The notes under the pieces were generated by a model. It did not search any database and was not told the DNA's origin. It worked only from the letters and a program-made list of their open reading frames with translations. From CAZYTO01 sp964650405 (GTDB lineage: Bacteria > Acidobacteriota > Thermoanaerobaculia > Gp7-AA8), in the NCBI GenBank assembly GCA_964650405.1, contig CAZYTO010000102.1, forward strand, positions 1 through 17,676: a stretch of DNA of 17,676 nt. The letters run 5' to 3'. Positions within the stretch are counted from its first letter, which is position 1. Each line of letters opens with the position of its first letter. Below, one piece after another: positions 1 to 7,285 of this stretch. The translations under genes were made by a program, and so were the position numbers.

Positions 1-42
1 GGGGTGGGGGGACAAGGGGGAGGAGGGTGGGATTGGGGGTGG
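1..42 (+). other. G-rich tract, possible G-quadruplex
   Basis: The plus strand carries five or more runs of three to six G separated by one to four other bases, which fits the G3+N1-7 pattern of intramolecular G-quadruplexes. It lies about 50 bp beyond the stop codon of the minus-strand hydrolase gene, so a transcript running out of that gene would carry the C-rich strand. No gene is visible between 1 and 95. Function is not shown. Confidence 0.4.
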
Positions 43-95
43 CCATGCGAGGAAGAACAGATGTGTGAAGCATGAATCCTTGTGAAGTTTTCCCT

Positions 96-923
96 TCAGT
101 CCCGCTTCTGCTCGAACAGCCAGCGCCACATGCCGTCCTCCGTGTAGGCCTTGTCCCAGGCGTTGTGTCCCACGCCGGGGTACTCGGTGTAGTGGAAGTT
201 CGGCGCACCTTCCTTCACGAGCGCAACATCCATCTTCTTGGCCTCATCGACGGGGATGACCGGGTCGTCTGTGCCGTGAAAGATCCAGATGGGGAAGTTG
301 CGCACGGCGTGAGCGGTGAAGGCGTAGGGATCGGCGGCTTCGGCGTTGAGGGGCGACTGCGCGACGGCCGTGGTGGTGGGATGCGGGAGCAGGCCGCCGC
401 AGACGACGACGAGCGCGGCCCAGCGCTCCGGATGAGCCATGGCCAGGTGCCACGTGCCGTAGCCGCCCATGGAGAGGCCGGTGAGGTAGACGCGGTGCGG
501 GTCGGTGTGCAGTTCGGCCATGGTGTGATCGAGCGCCGCCATGGCCGCGTCGGCAGGCTCGCCCAGCCAGCGGGTCTCGGCCGGCGCCTGGGGGATGACG
601 ATGATGGCCGGAGCGCGCTCGGGGTGCGAGCGGATCGCCGCGGCTACGCCGATCTGCGTGGCGCGGATGCCGTCGCTCCCCCGCTCCCCCGACCCGTGCA
701 GAAACACGATCACCGGCCAGGCCCGCGAGGGGTCGTAATTGCGCGGGACGTAGACGATGTACGGATAGGCCGTCCCGCCGACCGTCACGGAGCGATCGAG
801 AAAGCCGGTCTCGTGATGCTGCGGCACGGCTGTGCAGGACAGCGTGAGGATGACGACGACGAGGAAGGGCAGGCGTGCCGGGTACCCGGCACCCGTTACC
901 CAGGACCTGTCGTCAGAGTCCAT
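96..923 (-). CDS. Exported alpha/beta hydrolase (predicted esterase/peptidase)
   Basis: A 275-residue serine hydrolase. The oxyanion-type HGSGERG is at 76-82, the nucleophile elbow GLSMGG at 149-154 (Ser151), the acid in GTDDPVIP (Asp220) and the histidine in GVGHNAW (His253). This pattern matches the predicted-peptidase/carboxylesterase group of the alpha/beta-hydrolase fold (COG4099-like). It should cleave an ester or peptide bond outside the cytoplasm; the substrate is unknown. Residues 17-30 are hydrophobic and end in LTLSC, a weak lipobox, so it may be a lipoprotein. The ATG at 923 overlaps the end of the upstream barrel gene by 11 bp, which implies translational coupling. Residues 8-16 are encoded by heptamer repeats found elsewhere between genes, so this N-terminus is probably not ancestral. 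Longer upstream extensions in this frame are arginine/proline-rich read-through of the neighbour and were rejected. Confidence 0.85.
   Translation of the reverse strand: MDSDDRSWVTGAGYPARLPFLVVVILTLSCTAVPQHHETGFLDRSVTVGGTAYPYIVYVPRNYDPSRAWPVIVFLHGSGERGSDGIRATQIGVAAAIRSHPERAPAIIVIPQAPAETRWLGEPADAAMAALDHTMAELHTDPHRVYLTGLSMGGYGTWHLAMAHPERWAALVVVCGGLLPHPTTTAVAQSPLNAEAADPYAFTAHAVRNFPIWIFHGTDDPVIPVDEAKKMDVALVKEGAPNFHYTEYPGVGHNAWDKAYTEDGMWRWLFEQKRD
875..901. repeat. Heptamer repeats inside a coding start, with 18-bp palindrome
   Basis: Three consecutive GNNACCC heptamers (the reverse strand of RGGTNNC) occupy 881-901. Together with flanking bases they form a perfect 18-bp palindrome, GTGCCGGGTACCCGGCAC, at 875-892. 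It lies within codons of the hydrolase N-terminus, before the hydrophobic signal segment. The same heptamer family fills intergenic gaps elsewhere in this window. Confidence 0.7.
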
Positions 924-2094
924 ACCGCAGCTCCGCCGTGATGGTGCTCCCGCCGGGATCGACGCGGAAGGAGCGATGGCGGGCGGTGACGTGCACGAAT
1001 TCGAGGCCGTAGCGCACGTGCGAGCCGGACTCGTGAAGCCAGGCCACGGTGACGGCGTGGCCGTGCTCGCGGCTGAAGTCGTTCGCCCGATAGACCTCGC
1101 CGTTGGTGGTGAACCGCTCGATCCGCCCCGTGAGGCGCTCGTTGCCGAACTTGTGGGAGACCAGGGCGTAGGCGGTGGCGAAGTACATCTCGAACGTGCC
1201 GCCCGGGAAGGCCACGGTCGTCGCCCCCCAGCCATACTCCGCGGCGACCGTGGTGGGCGTGTTTGCGCCGGCGCTGGCACTGATGACGTCGAAGTGCGTG
1301 CTCCACGGCGTCTGCCCGTCGATGTCCGGCACGAGCCGGGCCCGATTGTCGATGTGGGCGAACTGGATCATGGCCCGCTCGGGAAGCTGCAGCCGCAGGC
1401 GCTCGGCGTAGCCGTTGCGATGGTCGAGGTCTTTCTCCACCGGCTTCGTCGTCTCGTCCGTAAACGGCTGCGGCAGGGGCTCGTTGAAGACGGTCAGCCG
1501 GTTGCCGAGCGTCCAGCTTCGCGCGGCCAGGAGCGTCCCCATGGTGTCGTTGCCGCGGAAGGCCGTCGCGCCGGCCACGACGTAGAAGTTGGGGCTCCAC
1601 TGCAGGTCGGCGCCGATGGGGCGCACTTCCTGGCCGATCCACGTGTTGAGCGCCGAGTAGGTGATCGTGTAGGGCGAGGTCCAGAGGGGATCGATGTTCT
1701 CGCGCGAGGTGGGCAGCCAGAACGAGCCGGCCCGCAGGCGCCAGTGGTCGTTGTAGACGTCGGCATAGCCCTGCACCAGCCCGGCCCTGCGGCCGAACGT
1801 CCCGGAAGGCTCATGCCGGGCCACACCGTCGGCGTGCAGGAGCAGCCAGCGGTTGGGCGTCCAGTCGAATCCCACCTGCGCCTGCGCCGTCTCGCGCGTC
1901 TTCGCATCGTCCCGCGCATCGCTGCCCACGTCGAACTTGCCGGCGTCTTCCTGCAGCCAGGAAGGGACGCTCGACACGCGGATGGCCCTGGCCGTGAGGT
2001 AGCCGTGGAATTGAAAAGTGGTCGACTGGGCGAACGCGGAAGCAGCGGTCATCGCCAGCAACAACGCGACGGGGACACGCATGGGTCGCAGCAT
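913..2094 (-). CDS. Putative outer-membrane beta-barrel (porin-like) protein
   Basis: A 393-residue exported protein of unrecognised family. The ATG at 2094 is preceded by GAGG nine bases upstream and begins a clear Sec signal peptide, with likely cleavage AFA|QST after residue 22. The mature part has no transmembrane helix. It is rich in Trp, Tyr, Thr and Arg with alternating hydrophobic and polar residues, for example around TFEMYFATAYALVSHKF and VRYGLEFVHVTARH, as expected for amphipathic barrel strands. The last residues, ELRYGL, end in Leu rather than the usual Phe/Trp of porins. It is the first gene of a two-gene unit and overlaps the exported hydrolase by 11 bp, so the pair may be made together. 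A role in nutrient passage or surface structure is inference. Earlier in-frame ATGs (to 2202) have no ribosome binding site and precede the signal peptide. Confidence 0.75.
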   Translation of the reverse strand: MLRPMRVPVALLLAMTAASAFAQSTTFQFHGYLTARAIRVSSVPSWLQEDAGKFDVGSDARDDAKTRETAQAQVGFDWTPNRWLLLHADGVARHEPSGTFGRRAGLVQGYADVYNDHWRLRAGSFWLPTSRENIDPLWTSPYTITYSALNTWIGQEVRPIGADLQWSPNFYVVAGATAFRGNDTMGTLLAARSWTLGNRLTVFNEPLPQPFTDETTKPVEKDLDHRNGYAERLRLQLPERAMIQFAHIDNRARLVPDIDGQTPWSTHFDVISASAGANTPTTVAAEYGWGATTVAFPGGTFEMYFATAYALVSHKFGNERLTGRIERFTTNGEVYRANDFSREHGHAVTVAWLHESGSHVRYGLEFVHVTARHRSFRVDPGGSTITAELRYGL

Positions 2095-2208
2095 ATTGCA
2101 ATTCCTCGGCCTGGCACCGCCACGCGGGGAGCTGACCATCCTCAGAGCGCGCGGCGCTGTAGGGAGACCGCCCGACGACGTGGACTGGAATGCCTTCATC
2201 ATCTACCC

Positions 2209-2267
2209 GTTACCCGATACCCGTCCCGATACCCGTTACCCATTGCCCAACCAGTTACCCGGTACCC
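2209..2267. repeat. Intergenic heptamer array (GNNACCC units)
   Basis: Heptamers of the form GNNACCC lie at 2209, 2216, 2228, 2235, 2254 and 2261, with a five-base remnant at 2223 and a variant (ATTGCCC) at 2242. They are mostly end to end in one orientation. The array sits in the gap between the divergent barrel and DUF3011 genes, about 115 bp upstream of the former and 40 bp upstream of the latter. Confidence 0.8.
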
Positions 2268-2293
2268 GCCTCCGCCTCCCGCAGCCCCTCCGT

Positions 2294-2299
2294 TATACT
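2294..2299 (+). promoter_or_regulatory. Candidate -10 element (TATACT), leaderless start
   Basis: TATACT matches the sigma-70 -10 consensus at five of six positions and ends eight bases before the ATG of the DUF3011 gene. No Shine-Dalgarno sequence is present between it and the ATG, so transcription would begin at or near the start codon. No convincing -35 is visible in the GC-rich sequence upstream. Confidence 0.45.
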
Positions 2300-2307
2300 T
2301 TCCTCTC

Positions 2308-3015
2308 ATGCGACGCATCGCTCTTGCTCTCCTCGTTCTGTCGATGGCCGGCGCCGTTCTGGCCGATGAAGTGATCCGCTGCGAATCGAAAGGCAACCGC
2401 CGGAGGTGCGCGTTCCAGACGCTCGGTCCCGTCGGTGTCTCCGTGAGGCGGAACCTCAGCATCATCGAGTGCGTGGAAGGCAACAACTGGGGCTGGGGCC
2501 ACGGCGAAGTCTGGGTCGACAACGGCTGCCGGGCCGATTTCCTCATCTTCCCGCGGCGTGAGGAGCGTTACGAAGATCGGCGCGACCGTGATCGCGACCG
2601 CGACCGCGACCGTGGTGAGACCCTGATCTGCGAGTCATCGGAAGGCCGCTATCGCCGCTGCGACGCCCGCATTCCGTTCGGCGTCCGTATCAACCGCCAG
2701 TTCGGCCGGGCCGACTGCATCCGCGGCCGCAATTGGGACTACGACCGCGACGGGATCTGGGTCGACCACGGCTGCAAGGCCGAGTTCTTCATCGAAGGCG
2801 ACCGGGTCGAGGAGCATCGCGAACGGACCCGGGTCGTCTGCGAGTCGCGCAACGGCCACCAGGAGTTCTGCTCCGCCGACACCCGCTTCGGCGTGGAACT
2901 GGCCCGCCAGCTTTCCACGTCCGAGTGCGTGTTCCGCCGCTCGTGGGGCTACGACGACCGCGGCATCTGGGTCCGCGACGGCTGCCGCGCGGAGTTCTTC
3001 CTCGGCAGGCGGTAG
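2308..3015 (+). CDS. Secreted triple DUF3011 repeat protein
   Basis: A 235-residue protein with a signal peptide (cleavage near residue 19, VLA|DEV) and three copies of a cysteine-rich module of about 55-65 residues, recognised as DUF3011. Each copy has four cysteines (25/34/55/74, 108/118/137/156 and 178/188/207/226) and the signature W-G/D-Y-D-x-x-G-I-W-V-x-x-G-C-x-A-x-F. The 12 cysteines are probably disulphide-bonded in the periplasm or outside the cell. Copies one and two are joined by an acidic/basic linker (82-103) built of Arg-Asp dipeptides, encoded by a six-base tandem repeat at about 2580-2612. The ATG at 2308 is chosen because it begins the signal peptide and follows a -10-like element. 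The long in-frame extension upstream is antisense to the barrel gene and is not coding. Molecular function of DUF3011 is unknown. Confidence 0.85.
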   Translation: MRRIALALLVLSMAGAVLADEVIRCESKGNRRRCAFQTLGPVGVSVRRNLSIIECVEGNNWGWGHGEVWVDNGCRADFLIFPRREERYEDRRDRDRDRDRDRGETLICESSEGRYRRCDARIPFGVRINRQFGRADCIRGRNWDYDRDGIWVDHGCKAEFFIEGDRVEEHRERTRVVCESRNGHQEFCSADTRFGVELARQLSTSECVFRRSWGYDDRGIWVRDGCRAEFFLGRR

Positions 3016-3017
3016 AC

Positions 3018-3119
3018 GGGTAACGGGTAACAGGTACCGGGTGCCAGGTAACGGGTATCGCCCGAGACCTGAGACCTGATACCCGAGACCCGGTACCTGT
3101 TACCCGGCACCCGTTACCC
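3018..3119. repeat. Back-to-back heptamer arrays (6 direct + 8 inverted)
   Basis: Six exact end-to-end RGGTNNC heptamers run from 3018 to 3059. After four spacer bases, eight heptamers in the opposite orientation run from 3064 to 3119. The arms can fold on each other, with one unit of shift giving the longest match. The array starts two bases after the DUF3011 stop codon and ends 112 bp before the propeller gene. It could act as a transcript-end hairpin, but there is no U-tract. Confidence 0.85.
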
Positions 3120-3198
3120 AGGAAACACCCGCCGCCCGCTCCCCCCGCCCCCCCGACTCGCTACACAACATTCACGAAATCGCGACGCGACATTCGCG

Positions 3199-3216
3199 TA
3201 TCCTCCCCCGCCGGAG
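3199..3216 (+). promoter_or_regulatory. Candidate -10 (TATCCT) and ribosome binding site of propeller gene
   Basis: TATCCT at 3199-3204 is a -10-like hexamer 26 bases before the ATG at 3231. GGAGGT at 3213-3218 is a full Shine-Dalgarno sequence, with a somewhat long spacing of about 12 bases to the ATG. Unlike several neighbours, this gene looks conventionally led. Confidence 0.4.
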
Positions 3217-3230
3217 GTCACGCAACCGAA

Positions 3231-6200
3231 ATGTCGATCCGTCGTCTGCTGCCCCTCTGTCTTGCCTTCGCCGCCCTCACAGCCTCGGCGGCCGTTGATC
3301 CGGCCCTGTTTCGCGACCTGCACTGGCGCAACATCGGTCCTTTCCGCGGCGGGCGCGCCCTCGCGGTCAGCGGCGTGCCGGGAGAGCCGGAGCACTTCTA
3401 CTTCGGCTCGGTGAACGGCGGGGTGTGGGAGACGCATGACGCTGGCAGAACGTGGCAGCCGATCTTCGACGGCCAGCCCATCGGCAGCATCGGCGCCCTG
3501 GCCGTGGCTCCGTCGAATCCGCGCGTGCTCTACGTGGGCAGCGGCGAGGCGGACATGCGCTCCGACATCTCCCAGGGCGACGGCATGTACAAGTCGGCCG
3601 ACGGCGGCAAGACGTGGTCGCACATCGGCCTGACCGACTCGCAGCAGATCGCGCGCGTGCTCATCCACCCCGACAACCCCGACGTGGCCTACGTCGCGGC
3701 CCTCGGCCACCCGTACGCGGCGAACGCCGAGCGCGGCGTCTACCGCACCACCGACGGCGGCGCGACGTGGCAGAAGGTCCTCGGCCCGAACAGCGACACC
3801 GGCGCGGTGGACCTGGCCTTCGAGCCCGGCAATCCGAAGACGATCTACGCCGCGCTGTGGGCCACGCGCCGCACGCCGTGGAGCGTCTACCCGGCGTCGA
3901 CCATGGCCGGCTCAGGCATCTTCAAAACGACGGACGGCGGCGACCACTGGACGCAGCTCGCCGGCGGCCTGCCGGCAAAACCCGGCCGCATCGGCCTGGC
4001 CGTCGCTCCCTCGCAGCCGTCGCGCGTCTACGCCGTCGTGGATGCCGAGGATGGCGGCGGGATGTACCGCTCGGATGACGCGGGCGCGACGTGGACGAAG
4101 GCGAGCGGCGACACGCGGATCTGGTCGCGGGGCTGGTACTTCGGGGGCGTGACCGTCGAGCCGAAGAACGCCGACGCCGTCTACTCCATCAACGTCAACG
4201 TCTACCGCTCCGAGGATGGCGGCAAGACGTTTGTCCCGGTGAAGGGAGCGCCCGGCGGCGACGACTACCACACCCTCTGGATCGATCCCCAGCATCCCGA
4301 GCGCCGCATCCTCGGCGTGGATCAGGGCGTGGTGGTGTCGCTGAACGGCGGCAAGACCTGGAGCTCGTGGTTCAACCAGTCGACGGCCCAGATCTACCAC
4401 GTCGTCACCGACAACCGCTTCCCCTACTGGGTCTACGGCTCGCAGCAGGACTCGGGCGCGGCCGGGCTGCCCAGCCGCACCAACACCTACGACGGCGTCA
4501 CGCTCGAGCAGTTCAAGGAGATCACCGCGGGCGGCGAGAGCGACGAGATCGCTCCCGACCCGAAGGACCCCGAGATCCTCTACGGCGGACGGGTGGTCCG
4601 GCTCGACCTGCGCACCATGCAGACCCAGTCGATCGATCCGTCGCTGGCCTATCCCGAGAACGACCGCCACACCTGGACGCTGCCGCTGATCTTCTCGCCG
4701 CGCGATCCGCGCGTCCTCTACTTCTCCACGCAGCGCATGTTCCGCACCGACGACGGCGGCAATCACTGGACGGTGATCAGCCCCGACCTCACGCGCGAGA
4801 ATCCCGGCACGCCGGCCAACCTCGACCCGGTCACGGCCGCGCTGAAGCCCGGCCCCACGTCCCGCCTCGGCGTGATCTACACCATCGCGCCCTCCCGCAC
4901 CGCCGACCACGACCTCTGGGCCGGTACCGACGACGGGCAGATCTGGCGGACGAAGGACAAAGGCGCGCACTGGACGAACGTCACGCCGCCGGCGCTGACG
5001 CCCTGGTCGAAGGTCGGGATCATCGACGCCTCGCACTTCGACGCGGAGACGGCCTACGCGGCCGTGGACCGCCACCGCCTCGACGACACGAAGCCGTTCA
5101 TCTACCGCACGCATGACGGCGGCAAGTCGTGGCAGCTCATCGTCGAAGGCATCCCCTCGGGCGTCTTCGTCAACGCCGTGCGTGAAGACAACGTCCGGCG
5201 CGGCTTGCTCTACGCCGCCACCGAGCGGGGTATGTACGTTTCGTACGACGACGGCGGGCACTGGCAGCCGCTGCAGCTCAACCTGCCCGTGACGTCGGTG
5301 CGCGACATCGACGTGCACGGCAACGACCTGGTCATCGCCACGCACGGCCGCGGCTTCTGGATCCTCGACGACATCACGCCGCTGCGCGACGCCACGAGCG
5401 TCGATAGCTCCGCGAGCGCGTACCTGTTCAAGCCCGCCACCGCCATACGCATCCGGCAGGCCGGCTTCACGGGCTCGCCCATGCCGAAGGACGAGCCGAT
5501 GGCGGCGAACCCGCCCGCCGGCGCCTACATCGATTACGTCCTGAAGGCCGCGCCTTCGGCTCCCCTCACACTGGAGATCCTCGACGGGCACGACGCGCAG
5601 GTGCGGAAGTTCACGAGCAGCGAGGCGGTACCGCAGCCGAACCTGGCCAAGCTCGGCACCGCTCCCGAATGGTTCGCGGCGCCGCCGTCGCCCTCGGCGG
5701 CGCCGGGAATGCACCGCTTCGTCTGGAACCTGCACTACGCGGGCGGCCGCGAAGGCGGCCGGGGCGAGGGCGGCGTCCTCGCGCCGCCGGGCACCTACAA
5801 GGTCGTCCTCACTGTCGACGGGCAGAAGCTCACCCAGCCACTGACCATCGACCCGGATCCGCGCATCAAGCTCCCGCTCAGTGCCTACCAGGAGCAGTTC
5901 GCCCTGGCCAAACAGGTCGAGGTCCTGCGCAAGCCCGTGACCGAGGCGCTCGACGAGGCCGAGAAGGCCGCGGCGAAGCTGGCCAACAACCAGGCCCTGC
6001 TTCAGCGCGTCGTGGACGTCTCCGGCATCATCAATTCGCCCAACGCCGCCAACCTCTGGTGGCTGCCGCCGAAGACGACGAAGACGCTGCGCTTCCTCGA
6101 CGGCGCATTGCAGCGCCTGGCCGGCGCCGTGGACAGCGCGGACGCCGCGCCGACCGCCGACGCTCGCGCGTCCTATGCCGTTCTTCAGCCGCAGGTTGAC

Positions 6201-6248
6201 GCCGCGCTGAAAGAGTGGGCGGAGGTCAAGGCGCAGTTGCCGAAGTGA
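3231..6248 (+). CDS. Secreted VPS10/sortilin-like BNR beta-propeller protein
   Basis: A 1005-residue exported protein. A signal peptide (1-20, ASA|AVD) precedes a long propeller region (about 25-720) studded with Asp-box motifs of the form S/T-x-D-x-G-x-x-W: THDAGRTW (68), SADGGKTW (122), TTDGGATW (173), TTDGGDHW (233), then SDDAGATW, SEDGGKTF, SLNGGKTW, TDDGGNHW, TKDKGAHW, THDGGKSW and SYDDGGHW. These mark sortilin/VPS10-type or BNR 'glycosyl hydrolase' repeats. Databases often name such proteins glycosyl hydrolases, but no catalytic residues are evident. After the propeller comes an Ala/Pro-rich linker, an Ig-like FlgD-type segment (GTYKVVLTVDG, around 855-880) and a charged helical C-terminus (about 890-1000). 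There is no C-terminal membrane helix or sorting signal. The role is probably binding or processing of external polymers or peptides, by family analogy only. Length is normal for this bacterial group. Confidence 0.9.
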   Translation: MSIRRLLPLCLAFAALTASAAVDPALFRDLHWRNIGPFRGGRALAVSGVPGEPEHFYFGSVNGGVWETHDAGRTWQPIFDGQPIGSIGALAVAPSNPRVLYVGSGEADMRSDISQGDGMYKSADGGKTWSHIGLTDSQQIARVLIHPDNPDVAYVAALGHPYAANAERGVYRTTDGGATWQKVLGPNSDTGAVDLAFEPGNPKTIYAALWATRRTPWSVYPASTMAGSGIFKTTDGGDHWTQLAGGLPAKPGRIGLAVAPSQPSRVYAVVDAEDGGGMYRSDDAGATWTKASGDTRIWSRGWYFGGVTVEPKNADAVYSINVNVYRSEDGGKTFVPVKGAPGGDDYHTLWIDPQHPERRILGVDQGVVVSLNGGKTWSSWFNQSTAQIYHVVTDNRFPYWVYGSQQDSGAAGLPSRTNTYDGVTLEQFKEITAGGESDEIAPDPKDPEILYGGRVVRLDLRTMQTQSIDPSLAYPENDRHTWTLPLIFSPRDPRVLYFSTQRMFRTDDGGNHWTVISPDLTRENPGTPANLDPVTAALKPGPTSRLGVIYTIAPSRTADHDLWAGTDDGQIWRTKDKGAHWTNVTPPALTPWSKVGIIDASHFDAETAYAAVDRHRLDDTKPFIYRTHDGGKSWQLIVEGIPSGVFVNAVREDNVRRGLLYAATERGMYVSYDDGGHWQPLQLNLPVTSVRDIDVHGNDLVIATHGRGFWILDDITPLRDATSVDSSASAYLFKPATAIRIRQAGFTGSPMPKDEPMAANPPAGAYIDYVLKAAPSAPLTLEILDGHDAQVRKFTSSEAVPQPNLAKLGTAPEWFAAPPSPSAAPGMHRFVWNLHYAGGREGGRGEGGVLAPPGTYKVVLTVDGQKLTQPLTIDPDPRIKLPLSAYQEQFALAKQVEVLRKPVTEALDEAEKAAAKLANNQALLQRVVDVSGIINSPNAANLWWLPPKTTKTLRFLDGALQRLAGAVDSADAAPTADARASYAVLQPQVDAALKEWAEVKAQLPK

Positions 6249-6263
6249 CCGGGGCGGGGGACC

Positions 6264-6317
6264 GGGAGCCGGGTACCAGGCATCCGGCGTCGGGTGAAGG
6301 ACCGGGTATCGGGGATC
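6264..6317. repeat. Degenerate heptamer array downstream of propeller gene
   Basis: Heptamers related to RGGTNNC, several with one mismatch, follow each other from 6264 to about 6298 and again from 6304 to 6317. They begin 15 bp after the propeller stop codon, in the gap between it and the convergent AraC-type gene. This is the most eroded copy of the family in the window. Confidence 0.6.
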
Positions 6318-6353
6318 GGCGCCATGTGCGAGCTCGACAGGTTCGCTTGGCGC

Positions 6354-7157
6354 TCAGCTTCGCGTCGCGAACGTGGCTCGAAACGCGGCAGGGGTCAGGC
6401 CGGAGACCTTGCGGAAGACGCGCTGGAAGTGGCTCTGGTCGCAGAAGCCGAGGTCGAAGGCGATGGAGGCGAGCGGGTCCTTCGTGGCGACGAGCTGCCC
6501 GGCCGCGGCGCGCACGCGAAGCCGGCTCACGCAGCCTGCGATCGTCTCCCCTGTCTCCCGCCGGAACATCTGGCCGAGGTAGACGGGATGGAGGCCGGCG
6601 GTGGCGGCCAGGTCGCCCATGGTGATGCGCGCCCGGAAGTGCGCATGCAGGTAGTCGCGAATACGCCGGAGCGATGGCACGTCGCGCCACGCTGCGGGGG
6701 GAAGGCGAAAGATGCCGGCGATGACCTCCAGCGCGTGCGCTTCGAACGCCAGCGGGTCGTCGTCGTGGCGTGCCGACGCATAGAGCGAGAGCATCTCCCA
6801 TGCCGGCCGGGTGGCGGAGAGGTCCCGGAGGGAGCGTCCCCTCTCCGCGTGCACACCGAGGCCGTCGAGCAGGCCGGGCCGGAACTCGAAGAAGAGCAGC
6901 CGCACACCGGGCGCGCCGACGCGATCGACATGCTCGAGCTGCGGCGGATGGTAGAAGGCAGTGAATCGCTCGTAGTGAATCGAGCGATGGCCCGCCGTCT
7001 CGGCATAGTCGCCGTCGAGGACCATGGTGACAAATGCCGCTTCGTGGGCGTGGGATTCATTCAGCCGGGCCCGCTCGTGTACGACCGGACTGAGCACCAT
7101 GGCCGGCGCCGCCCACCGCTGCGGTACGCGGCCGATCGTCTGCCCCAGCGAGAACAT
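6354..7157 (-). CDS. AraC-family transcriptional regulator
   Basis: A 267-residue DNA-binding regulator. The N-terminal part (about 15-130) resembles the cupin-like ligand-binding domain of AraC proteins, including SHAHEAAFVTMVLDGDY. The C-terminal 107 residues are a classic double helix-turn-helix: MGDLAATAGLHPVYLGQMFR at 180-199 and SIAFDLGFCDQSHFQRVFRK at 231-250, followed by G-L-T-P-A-A-F-R, the family signature. It is divergent from the exported metal-binding DJ-1-like gene, 128 bp away, and may control it. That is of interest because in GlxA-type regulators a DJ-1/PfpI domain and an AraC domain form one protein. The ATG at 7157 is preferred. A GTG at 7169 would add four residues, and neither has a strong ribosome binding site. 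Confidence 0.9.
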   Translation of the reverse strand: MFSLGQTIGRVPQRWAAPAMVLSPVVHERARLNESHAHEAAFVTMVLDGDYAETAGHRSIHYERFTAFYHPPQLEHVDRVGAPGVRLLFFEFRPGLLDGLGVHAERGRSLRDLSATRPAWEMLSLYASARHDDDPLAFEAHALEVIAGIFRLPPAAWRDVPSLRRIRDYLHAHFRARITMGDLAATAGLHPVYLGQMFRRETGETIAGCVSRLRVRAAAGQLVATKDPLASIAFDLGFCDQSHFQRVFRKVSGLTPAAFRATFATRS

Positions 7158-7212
7158 GCTCACGATCACAGGTACGTGCGCAGAAGCGGAAGGTTGGATG
7201 GTGCCGCGTGGC

Positions 7213-7233
7213 GGGTGTCGGGTGCCTGGTGTC
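7213..7233 (+). repeat. Three heptamers in divergent promoter region
   Basis: GGGTGTC, GGGTGCC and TGGTGTC lie end to end in the 128-bp gap between the AraC-type gene and the DJ-1-like gene. They belong to the RGGTNNC family. The position is close to both expected promoters. Confidence 0.65.
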
Positions 7234-7273
7234 CAATCTTGAATTCGTCCAATCCCGCGACCGCCTGACGGCC

Positions 7274-7279
7274 CATATT
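7274..7279 (+). promoter_or_regulatory. Weak candidate -10 (CATATT), leaderless start
   Basis: CATATT ends six bases before the ATG at 7286 and no Shine-Dalgarno sequence is present. The match to TATAAT is partial. It is listed because its position mirrors the better -10 candidates upstream of three other exported-protein genes in this window. Confidence 0.25.
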
Positions 7280-7285
7280 CCCGTC

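Noticed and set aside
832..2307. Upstream extension of the DUF3011 frame (492 codons)
   Set aside because: It is antisense to the barrel gene and the hydrolase start, and the signal peptide begins at 2308.
3912..5735. 607-codon frame antisense to the propeller gene
   Set aside because: The product is Arg/Val/Asp-rich with no motif, and is an expected shadow of GC-rich codon use opposite a well-supported gene.
3231..6248. Calling the propeller protein an active glycosyl hydrolase
   Set aside because: Asp-box repeats alone show a propeller fold. No sialidase or other catalytic residues can be identified, so only the fold is claimed.
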